Shown: positions 1-4,729 of the stretch, one piece after another
Layout: every line of letters starts with the position of its first letter
Numbering within the stretch: position 1 is the stretch's first letter
Source: JAJPHC01 sp035255945
GTDB lineage: Bacteria > Acidobacteriota > Thermoanaerobaculia > Gp7-AA8
Assembly: GCA_035255945.1 (NCBI GenBank)
Contig: DATEZA010000207.1
Coordinates: 1 to 7,541, forward strand
Direction of reading: 5' to 3'
Length of the DNA: 7,541 bases
Translations under genes and position numbers: made by a program
Notes under the pieces: generated by a model
What the model was told of the DNA's origin: nothing
Databases searched by the model: none
What the model saw: only the letters and a program-made list of their open reading frames with translations

Positions 1-79
1 GGGCCCGGGTGCGCGGGCGGCGCGCCACCACACGCCTAGGTCCCTCGACTACGCTCGGGATGACGAGCCGGCGTTCGAG
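1..79 (+). repeat. 79-bp direct repeat, copy 1
   Basis: This matches 226-304 over 79 bp with two substitutions (positions 30 and 37). It carries the core CCCTCGACTACGCTCGGGAT (42-61), which recurs inverted at 205-227. It may extend left of the window. No reading frame in it looks like a protein gene. It is an interspersed palindromic or REP/MITE-like intergenic element, with no transposase nearby. Confidence 0.85.
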
Positions 80-89
80 CTCGGCGCGA

Positions 90-211
90 AGACCAACCGC
101 GCTGGCGATTGCGGTGCCGTCGGGTTTTGCGAAGTCGGGACTGCCGCTGTCGTTGCAGCACGCGCGGCCGCGGCGTACGAGCGGGAGACGGAGTTCTGGC
201 GAACGTCACCC
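90..211 (+). pseudogene. 3'-end remnant of an amidase-signature (GatA-like) gene
   Basis: Frame 90-158 reads PTALAIAVPSGFAKSGLPLS followed by LQ. This resembles the conserved C-terminal segment of amidase-signature enzymes (PA-x-x-x-P-x-GF-x-x-x-GLP-x-x-LQ). In a different frame, 158-211 reads ARAAAAYERETEFWRTSP, which resembles the helix (A-x-AYE-x-x-t-x-W) that ends the same family. The residues normally between the two segments (roughly vGrpfdE...vlrvA) are missing. The piece therefore looks like a gene end with an internal deletion and frameshift. There is no catalytic Ser-Ser-Lys triad, because only the last part of the gene is present. It lies between two copies of the 79-bp repeat. The family match is from memory of the motif and was not searched. 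A chance match in GC-rich DNA is possible but less likely, given two matching segments in the correct order. Confidence 0.5.
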
Positions 212-290
212 CGAGCGTAGTCGAGGGGCCCGGGTGCGCGGGCGGCGCGCCACCGCACGCCCAGGTCCCTCGACTACGCTCGGGATGACG
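204..290. terminator. Inverted repeat, possible terminator for the minus-strand cytochrome gene
   Basis: Arms 204-227 and 267-290 are complementary over 24 bp with one mismatch (C209). The right arm belongs to repeat copy 2, and the left arm is an inverted core. It lies downstream of the cytochrome stop codon (325-327, minus strand). A transcript from that gene would fold into a strong stem here, with a loop of about 39 nt. There is no U-tract on either side, so intrinsic termination is unproven. Confidence 0.4.
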
Positions 291-304
291 AGCCGGCGTT
301 CGAG
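226..304 (+). repeat. 79-bp direct repeat, copy 2
   Basis: This is the second copy of the repeat at 1-79, starting GGGCCCGGGTGCGCG and ending GCGTTCGAG. It ends 20 bp before the stop codon of the convergent cytochrome gene. Copies this similar are either recently spread or kept alike by recombination. Confidence 0.85.
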
Positions 305-324
305 GGCGCGGGGGCGTAACACCC

Positions 325-1116
325 TCACTCTAACTTGAACGTCACCTTCACATCACCGCGCGACCAGGTGATCGTGCTCCCGTCGTAGTCCGTCTCATCC
401 GGCAGGTTGCCGAGGTCGGTCGAGGTCTCGCGATGCCAGCGCACGAGCGCGCCTGATTGCGTGTCGATGTACAGACGATCGCGCCGCTGTTCGAGCACGT
501 ACGTCTCGTGTCCGCGCACGGTCTCGACCGCGATCGCTGCGAGCCGTTCGCGATTCAGCGCCGGCAGCTTCAGCGCGTCATTCGCCTCGGGCGGATATTC
601 GAGCGTCGTCTTGACGATGCCTTCGTGCACGGTGAACGGCGCGCTCGCTCCGTCGACGCGCGTCATCGTCCCGTGACCCTCGGCGATCGGATGCGCAACC
701 TTTAAATACTTGTCGACGATCTGCGCGACCGCCGGCACGGGCGTCGTCGATTTCGGCGGCGCAGGCGGCGCGTTGTAGTAGGCGGCGGCGATGCGCGGCG
801 TGGTGATGGGGCGGACGCGTCCCTGATGGCAACTGTTGCACGTGATCGCCTGCTCGCCGCCGAAGTGACGATCGTTGATGTCGCGCACCATCGTGATCAT
901 CGTGCGCGCGACCCCTTTCGCTTCCTTTTCGTCCGACTCCCATTTGTTCGTGTGGCAGTGCATGCAGCTGACGCCGAGGGAGTTCGACATGAAAACCATC
1001 ACCGGAACGAGCTGGTCCTGGGGGAGGTCCTTCAATACCTTGAGATTCTTCGGTTGATCCTGAGCGGAAAGGGAAACGGTTGCGAGGAGCAGCAGGCAGG
1101 GGACGAAAGGCTTCAT
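325..1116 (-). CDS. Exported dihaem cytochrome c, reaction-centre cytochrome type
   Basis: Predicted periplasmic electron carrier of 263 aa. Residues 1-19 (MKPFVPCLLLLATVSLSAQ) are a clear signal peptide. Two haem-binding motifs follow: C51-M-H-C-H55 and C93-N-S-C-H97. Each is preceded by a Met-containing segment (LVPVMVFMSNSLGV at 37-50; MITMVRDIND at 73-82). This is the layout of the photosynthetic-reaction-centre cytochrome subunit family (CytoC_RC), where the axial Met lies upstream of its CXXCH. Such proteins are abundant in non-phototrophic Acidobacteriota, so no photosynthesis is implied. A Pro-rich hinge near 118-130 leads to a C-terminal beta-rich region (about 132-263; RLYIDTQSGALVRWHRE) resembling the LolA-like tails of related proteins. 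The Met at 1116 is preferred over an in-frame ATG at 1146, because the latter would put ten extra residues before the signal peptide and because a -10-like TAAGCT lies 7 nt upstream of 1116. The redox partner is unknown. Confidence 0.88.
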   Translation of the reverse strand: MKPFVPCLLLLATVSLSAQDQPKNLKVLKDLPQDQLVPVMVFMSNSLGVSCMHCHTNKWESDEKEAKGVARTMITMVRDINDRHFGGEQAITCNSCHQGRVRPITTPRIAAAYYNAPPAPPKSTTPVPAVAQIVDKYLKVAHPIAEGHGTMTRVDGASAPFTVHEGIVKTTLEYPPEANDALKLPALNRERLAAIAVETVRGHETYVLEQRRDRLYIDTQSGALVRWHRETSTDLGNLPDETDYDGSTITWSRGDVKVTFKLE

Positions 1117-1123
1117 GCCCGCA

Positions 1124-1129
1124 AGCTTA
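1124..1129 (-). promoter_or_regulatory. -10-like element for a leaderless cytochrome start
   Basis: On the minus strand TAAGCT is followed by the 7-nt spacer TGCGGGC and then the ATG at 1116. No Shine-Dalgarno sequence is present. A start site 7 nt after the hexamer would place +1 at the initiation codon. I see no -35 hexamer at the usual distance, so the call rests on the pattern shared with the other genes here. Confidence 0.4.
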
Positions 1130-1174
1130 ATCGGCGGGTAATGCAAATTCTCAGTTGTTCAACGAAATGCAACA

Positions 1175-1939
1175 TCAGTGATAGGCATCGAAGGTCGTTA
1201 CGCACGTCAGCGGAGTGACCGGTCTGATGGCCTCGTCGTAGCGCGGTCCGAAATAGATGTTGCGCATGGTGAGCGTGCGGACGCCGTCCTTTTCGGTGAT
1301 CGCGTACTGGCCGTCGCCGGCAAAGGCGGGAGGGACGTAATTGCCGCTGCGAATGCCGAGGGAAAGGTGGCCCGCCGGGCGGTCGAACGTGTAGAAGCCC
1401 CAGTAGTCGTTGTAGACCTCGAACGGGACCCAGGTCACGCTGAACGATCCGTTGCCGCGAAACGTAAGAAGCTCGATCTGGTGTCCCGGCGTGACGAAGC
1501 TGCAGGAATCGCTGACCTGACGCCAGTTGCCGAGCAGAGGATTCGATTTGGGCGTATCGATCCAGACGTCGGCGGAGACGATGCGGCGTCCATGCTCGAT
1601 GTCGGCGTAGACGCGGAACGATGTGCGGGCCGGTGCGTTCGGGGCGATGGTCAGGTAGCCGTTGTCGGGATCGATCGTTGCGAAGTCGAAGGCGTCCATC
1701 GAAAAGTGGATGTCGGCCGGGATGCTCATCGCCCAGACGCAGCACTGCCACTGCTGGAGCCGCAATGTGCGGCGATCGCCCGGCTGCACCTCGACCAGGC
1801 CGAATTCGAGAGTGACGCCGCGCAGCGTCCGCTCGTCGAGCGGGGCAGGTCCTTTCGGTTGAAGCACCGCGCGTTCACGACCCTGCATGCCGAACGTCAC
1901 AATGAGGAAAAGTACTGTGAATCCGATGCGCCGCGTCAT
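1175..1939 (-). CDS. Secreted hypothetical protein with BIG2-like and lipocalin-like regions
   Basis: 254 aa; I do not recognise a named family. Residues 1-20 (MTRRIGFTVLFLIVTFGMQG) look like a signal peptide, so the product is probably periplasmic or outside the cell. Residues about 45-128 resemble a bacterial Ig-like (BIG2) fold, with the typical ATIDPDNGYLTI segment at 87-98 and a closing strand RIVSADVWID. A second beta-rich region at about 132-235 begins NPLLGNWRQVS and contains LTFRGNGSFSVTW and DYWGFYTFD. This is the pattern of small lipocalin-like or META-like domains in which a G-W-x opening is followed by alternating strands. Four cysteines outside the signal (66, 67, 146, 246) could form disulfides. 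The gene lies 58 bp upstream of the cytochrome on the same strand, so co-transcription is possible. The function is unknown. Confidence 0.75.
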   Translation of the reverse strand: MTRRIGFTVLFLIVTFGMQGRERAVLQPKGPAPLDERTLRGVTLEFGLVEVQPGDRRTLRLQQWQCCVWAMSIPADIHFSMDAFDFATIDPDNGYLTIAPNAPARTSFRVYADIEHGRRIVSADVWIDTPKSNPLLGNWRQVSDSCSFVTPGHQIELLTFRGNGSFSVTWVPFEVYNDYWGFYTFDRPAGHLSLGIRSGNYVPPAFAGDGQYAITEKDGVRTLTMRNIYFGPRYDEAIRPVTPLTCVTTFDAYH

Positions 1940-1946
1940 GTGAATA

Positions 1947-1952
1947 AGGGTA
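1947..1952 (-). promoter_or_regulatory. -10-like element for the secreted hypothetical gene
   Basis: Minus-strand TACCCT, a 7-nt spacer (TATTCAC), then ATG at 1939. There is no Shine-Dalgarno sequence. It lies in the 35-bp divergent gap and overlaps the upstream promoter space of the amidase, so the two transcripts may compete. Confidence 0.4.
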
Positions 1953-1961
1953 CACCGGTGT

Positions 1962-1967
1962 TACTAT
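1962..1967 (+). promoter_or_regulatory. -10-like element for the LysM amidase gene
   Basis: TACTAT, a 7-nt pyrimidine-rich spacer (TTCTTTC), then GTG at 1975. There is no Shine-Dalgarno sequence. Transcription would begin at or next to the GTG. No clear -35 element is seen. Confidence 0.45.
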
Positions 1968-1974
1968 TTCTTTC

Positions 1975-3804
1975 GTGCGTAAGTGGTGGGTGTTGTTCCT
2001 CATGGCTGCCATCCCGGCGGCATCCGAGCCTGCTCCACTCGCTACGGCCTCCATCAATTCCGAACTGCGCGCGAACCTTCTGCGCGATTACACGATCGAC
2101 GTGCTGGTCAAACCGCATGACGGCGATGCGTGGTCGCGGCTCGCCAAGCGTGTGACCGGCGACGGCGCGAATTGGAAAGCGATCGCCGAGGCCAATGGCT
2201 CGAGTGAAAAACTGGAGACCGAAAAATCAGTCCGCGTTCCGCTGCGATTGCTCCGTCCGGAATTACAGCGGCAGATCCTCAGAACCATCTTTCCGCAGGA
2301 CCGCATGACCGACTCCGGCTGGCGCCATGTCGTCGCCGGAGGAAGCGGCATCGAAGGGGAATCGCTCTGGAACATCGCCGAATGGTTTACCGGCGACGGC
2401 GCGAATTACTCCTCGATCCGCAAAGCCAATCCCGCGCAGGGACTTTCCACTCGCCCAGGTGACGTGATCGTCGTTCCAACACAACTGCTCGCCGCCGCGT
2501 TCGGGGCGAGCTCGGAGGGACAGAATGCACAGACGCCGGCAAATGAGGTTCGGAAACCCGAGGACGATCCGGTTGAGCGTACGACAGAGAATGATCATGC
2601 ATCGGCGCTTCCTGTGGAGGCAGTGGCCGGGCAGTCTGCGCCGTCGCTGACTTATGACCGTTCCGGCTCCGAGCCCTTTGCCGTCTATCGATTGCAGAAG
2701 GGCGAGGCGCTCTATTCATCGGTCGCCATCCGCTTCACCGGCCGCGTTTACTCGAAGGACGTCGGCGACGTGCTCGATCGCCTCGTGAAGTTCAACGGCA
2801 TCGAGGACGTGTCGAAGATCCGGGTCGGCTATCCGGTGAAGATCCCGATGACGCTTCTGTTGCCGGAGTACCTGCCGGAGAACGATCCGACGCGCGTTGC
2901 CCGCGAACAGCAGAAGCGCGCGAGCGCGAAGCTGGCGAAGCGGACGCGCGCGAAGGGCCTCTCCGGCGTGCGCGTGATTCTCGACGCAGGCCACGGCGGA
3001 CGCGACTCCGGCACGGAGCACGACGGCGTGTACGAGTCGACGTACGTGTACGACGTGATGTGCCGGCTCAAGCGGATCATCGAGAAGAAGAGCGGCGCGA
3101 CGGTGCTGACGACGACGAAGTCCTCTGACAGCGGATACGAGGTCGCCGACAACGACGCACTCGATGACGCGCCGAACGACCAGGCGGTGCTGACCACGCC
3201 GCGCTATGACCTCGACGATCCGGTGATCGGCGTGCACCTGCGCTGGTATCTCGCGAACTCGATCTTCCATCACGCGATCCGGGAAGGTCTGGCGAAAGAG
3301 AAGGTCGTGTTCATCTCGCTGCACGCCGATTCACTGCATCCGTCGCTGCGCGGCGCGATGGTGTACATCCCGGGCGAGCGGTACGTGCAGGGCTCGTTCA
3401 AGAAATCGGACAAGGTCTACCTCGCGCGCGCCGAGGTGCGCGAGCGGCCGGTGGTGACGCACTCGGAAGAGGAGTCGCTTCAGGCCGAAGGTCTTTCCCG
3501 CGACCTCGGCGATTCGATCATCGATGCATTCGAGAGCGCGGAGCTGAAGGTACATCCGTTCGATCCGGTGCGCGACAACGTCGTGCGCAACGGACGCGAA
3601 TGGGTGCCTGCGGTGATCCGCTACAACGTGGTTCCCACGCGTGTGCTCGTGGAGATGTGCAACCTCGGCAACCCGCGCGACCGCGCGCTGATGCAGACGC
3701 GCGCATACCGGCAGAAGGTGGCGCAGTCGATCTACGAGGGGATCGTGAATTTCTATCGCGATACGGATCGCGGCGCGCAAGTCGCAGATCGCAGTTCGCG
3801 GTAG
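1975..3804 (+). CDS. Exported N-acetylmuramoyl-L-alanine amidase with three LysM-like modules
   Basis: 609 aa. Predicted to cleave the amide bond between MurNAc and L-Ala in peptidoglycan, in the periplasm. The GTG start gives a signal peptide (MRKWWVLFLMAAIPAASEPA); the next Met would cut into it. LysM-like wall-binding modules lie at about 42-93, 117-171 and 235-296, the first two sharing TGDGANW/Y. A Pro/Glu-rich linker spans 175-230 and a basic stretch 308-328. The Amidase_3 domain runs from about 331 to 588. Its zinc ligands are H340 (in DAGHGGRDSG), E354 and H450 (in SLHAD), and the catalytic Glu is E560 (in VLVEMCNLG). About 95 residues separate E354 from H450; the acidic stretch at 370-405 looks like an inserted regulatory segment. 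The family normally ends near GIVNFYRD (588-595). The last 14 residues (TDRGAQVADRSSR and neighbours) look like repeat-derived extension, and the TAG stop lies at the border of the first repeat. Confidence 0.92.
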   Translation: MRKWWVLFLMAAIPAASEPAPLATASINSELRANLLRDYTIDVLVKPHDGDAWSRLAKRVTGDGANWKAIAEANGSSEKLETEKSVRVPLRLLRPELQRQILRTIFPQDRMTDSGWRHVVAGGSGIEGESLWNIAEWFTGDGANYSSIRKANPAQGLSTRPGDVIVVPTQLLAAAFGASSEGQNAQTPANEVRKPEDDPVERTTENDHASALPVEAVAGQSAPSLTYDRSGSEPFAVYRLQKGEALYSSVAIRFTGRVYSKDVGDVLDRLVKFNGIEDVSKIRVGYPVKIPMTLLLPEYLPENDPTRVAREQQKRASAKLAKRTRAKGLSGVRVILDAGHGGRDSGTEHDGVYESTYVYDVMCRLKRIIEKKSGATVLTTTKSSDSGYEVADNDALDDAPNDQAVLTTPRYDLDDPVIGVHLRWYLANSIFHHAIREGLAKEKVVFISLHADSLHPSLRGAMVYIPGERYVQGSFKKSDKVYLARAEVRERPVVTHSEEESLQAEGLSRDLGDSIIDAFESAELKVHPFDPVRDNVVRNGREWVPAVIRYNVVPTRVLVEMCNLGNPRDRALMQTRAYRQKVAQSIYEGIVNFYRDTDRGAQVADRSSR

Positions 3805-3826
3805 GGAGTGCGGCGGCCATGCCGCC
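3804..3826. repeat. Partial GGAGTGCGGCGG-type palindromic repeat
   Basis: GGGAGTGCGGCGGCCATGCC followed by GCC. This equals the left arm of the 106-bp units at 3853 and 4131, and then breaks into CACACTCGCGGGG. Its own palindrome is GGCGG-CCATG-CCGCC. Its first G is the last base of the amidase stop codon. Confidence 0.8.
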
Positions 3827-3852
3827 ACACTCGCGGGGATCGTGAATTTCTA
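3824..3852 (+). pseudogene. Duplicated block with amidase 3'-end remnant (GIVNF)
   Basis: This 29-bp block is identical to 4092-4120. Positions 3835-3852 repeat amidase codons at 3738-3755 (G-I-V-N-F). In that frame the remnant then reads TAG at its junction with the next repeat. It is too short to encode anything alone. Confidence 0.65.
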
Positions 3853-3958
3853 GGGAGTGCGGCGGCCATGCCGCCGCTCATCCAGCCGAGGCCATGCCTC
3901 GGCTGCGCGACGGCATGGCCGTCGCGGAAAACCAGCGGCGGCATGGCCGCCGCACTCC
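3853..3958. repeat. 106-bp multi-hairpin repeat, copy A1
   Basis: The outer arms 3854-3878 and 3934-3958 are perfectly complementary over 25 bp. Inside them lie two more perfect hairpins: AGCCGAGG-CCATG-CCTCGGCT and CGCGACGGC-ATG-GCCGTCGCG. The whole unit could fold as a three-way junction, in DNA (cruciform) or RNA. Copy A2 at 4131-4237 differs by two substitutions and one inserted A. No protein-coding signal is present. Confidence 0.85.
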
Positions 3959-3967
3959 ATGACGGCG

Positions 3968-4012
3968 CAGACACGCGCGTACCGGCAGAAGGTCGCGCGC
4001 AGTTCGCGGTAG
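3968..4012 (+). pseudogene. Amidase 3'-end remnant with internal deletion (QTRAYRQKVA-RSSR-stop)
   Basis: Read in frame this gives QTRAYRQKVARSSR and TAG. The intact amidase reads QTRAYRQKVA (3694-3723) and ends in RSSR-TAG (3793-3804). The segment between the two, about 69 bp encoding QSIYEGIVNFYRD and the tail, is missing here. Within QTRAYRQKVA the three base differences (ACG/ACA, GCA/GCG, GTG/GTC) are all synonymous. The stop region and following repeat start (4000-4020) are identical to 3792-3812. Confidence 0.7.
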
Positions 4013-4036
4013 GGAGTGCGGGCGGCCATGCCCCCG
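4012..4036. repeat. Degenerate partial GGAGTGCGGCGG-type repeat
   Basis: GGGAGTGCGGGCGGCCATGC followed by CCCCG. This is a decayed copy of the left arm of the A units, with one extra G and one G-to-C change that break the local palindrome. It is followed directly by a different hairpin at 4041. Confidence 0.65.
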
Positions 4037-4040
4037 CTCG

Positions 4041-4098
4041 GTGTGGCACCGCCGACTCGGCGGTGCAATCGATCGCCGCCGAGTCGGCGGCGCCACAC
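4041..4098. repeat. Second-type hairpin repeat (GTGTGGCACCGCCGACTCGG)
   Basis: The 25-bp arms 4041-4065 and 4074-4098 pair with two mismatches around the 8-nt loop CAATCGAT. Each arm also contains its own near-palindrome (CCGCCGACTCGGCGG and CCGCCGAGTCGGCGG). The sequence is unrelated to the A units, but it shares the design of an outer stem built from arms that are themselves palindromic. Confidence 0.75.
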
Positions 4099-4102
4099 TC
4101 GC

Positions 4103-4130
4103 GGGGATCGTGAATTTCTATCGGGACTCA
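4103..4130 (+). pseudogene. Amidase 3'-end remnant (GIVNFYRD)
   Basis: Bases 4103-4123 are identical to amidase bases 3738-3758. Reading on gives GIVNFYRD followed by S-G. Compared with the intact gene, the Arg (CGC/CGG) and Asp (GAT/GAC) codons differ only in the third base. The alternative tail runs directly into repeat A2. The 10 bp TCGGGACTCA (4121-4130) is absent at the corresponding point of the 3824-3852 block. Confidence 0.7.
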
Positions 4131-4237
4131 GGGAGTGCGGCGGCCATGCCGCCGCTCATGCAGCCGAGGCCATGCCTCGGCTGCGCGACGGCATGGCCGT
4201 CGCGGAAAAACCAGCGGCGGCGTGGCCGCCGCACTCC
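4131..4237. repeat. 107-bp multi-hairpin repeat, copy A2
   Basis: Second full copy of the 3853-3958 unit. The outer arms 4132-4156 and 4213-4237 pair except for one T/G position, which would be a U-G wobble in RNA. The two inner hairpins are perfect. The remaining differences from A1 (C/G after CTCAT, and one extra A in the A-run) fall in unpaired parts. It ends 24 bp before the ribH start. Confidence 0.85.
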
Positions 4238-4243
4238 GAGGTC

Positions 4244-4252
4244 TGTTATCTT
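4244..4252 (+). promoter_or_regulatory. Extended -10-like promoter for the ribH operon
   Basis: TGTTATCTT matches an extended -10 (TGn then TATCTT), 9 nt before the ribH ATG at 4262. There is no Shine-Dalgarno sequence. The start site would fall within one to three bases of the ATG. The region a -35 would occupy is inside repeat A2. No FMN-riboswitch sequence fits in the 24 bp between the repeat and the gene. Confidence 0.45.
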
Positions 4253-4261
4253 CCGCCCTCT

Positions 4262-4729
4262 ATGCCTCCTCGTTCTTTCGAAGGCGATTTGAATGGCGAA
4301 GGTTTGCGGATCGCGGTCATCGCGAGCCGCTTCAACGACGACATCGTCTCGGGCCTCCTCGACGGTGCGCTCGATTGCCTCGAGCGCCACGGCGCGACCG
4401 ACGTCGATCTTTATCGCGTTCCCGGCGCGTTTGAGCTGCCCACTCTCGCGGCGAAGCTCGACGGCTATCACGCGATCATCACCCTCGGCTGTCTTCTTCG
4501 CGGAGACACTCCGCATTTCGATTTCATCTCCCAGCAGGTGACCATGGAGCTGTCGCGCGTGGCGGTCGACGCGCGAATCCCGGTCGCGTTCGGCGTCATC
4601 ACCTGCAACACATACGAGCAGGCGGTGCAGCGCTCGTCCGCCGGCGCGGGAAACAAAGGATGGGAAGCGGCGCTCGCGGCGATCGAGATGGCGAATTTGT
4701 GGCGCGTGCTTGGCAGGGAGGTCTCGTAA
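4262..4729 (+). CDS. ribH: 6,7-dimethyl-8-ribityllumazine synthase
   Basis: 155 aa, usual family length. A cytoplasmic enzyme that condenses 5-amino-6-ribitylaminouracil with 3,4-dihydroxy-2-butanone 4-phosphate to give lumazine, the penultimate riboflavin step; the family assembles into pentamers or 60-mers. Visible motifs are SRFND at 22-26 (F24 stacks on the pyrimidine), VPGAFELP at 53-60, LGCLLRGDTPHFDFIS at 75-90 with catalytic H85, and GVITCNTYEQA at 111-121 followed by NKG at 131-133. The reading frame is open upstream to 4016 through repeat DNA. The ATG at 4262 is chosen because family homology begins just after it and a -10-like element precedes it. The stop overlaps the nusB start by one base (TAATG). 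No other rib genes are in the window. Confidence 0.96.
   Translation: MPPRSFEGDLNGEGLRIAVIASRFNDDIVSGLLDGALDCLERHGATDVDLYRVPGAFELPTLAAKLDGYHAIITLGCLLRGDTPHFDFISQQVTMELSRVAVDARIPVAFGVITCNTYEQAVQRSSAGAGNKGWEAALAAIEMANLWRVLGREVS
4715..4721 (+). promoter_or_regulatory. Shine-Dalgarno sequence of nusB
   Basis: AGGGAGG lies 7 nt before the ATG at 4729, inside the last codons of ribH. It fixes the nusB start and excludes the longer in-frame start at 4660. Confidence 0.8.

Noticed and set aside
1..304. Composite transposon or insertion sequence formed by the direct repeats
   Set aside because: There is no transposase, no target-site duplication that I can identify, and only about 146 bp between copies.
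9..338. 109-codon open frame at the left edge
   Set aside because: It runs through both 79-bp repeats (repeating TTRLGPSTTLGMTSRRS). Only its middle matches a protein family, as a broken remnant.
1117..1146. Upstream ATG at 1146 for the cytochrome
   Set aside because: It would place ten residues before a well-formed signal peptide, and the -10-like element fits the start at 1116.
1178..2155. 325-codon open frame on the plus strand
   Set aside because: It is antisense to the secreted hypothetical gene and runs across the divergent promoters into the amidase. It shows no domain pattern.
3804..4237. CRISPR array
   Set aside because: Units are 106/107 bp or fragments, are not evenly spaced, and are separated by gene-end pieces; no cas genes are present.
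4016..4261. 82-residue N-terminal extension of lumazine synthase
   Set aside because: The added residues are translated repeat DNA. Family length, homology start and the -10-like element support the ATG at 4262.
4132..4261. FMN riboswitch before ribH
   Set aside because: The space is filled by repeat A2 plus 24 bp. None of the conserved RFN-element segments is recognisable.
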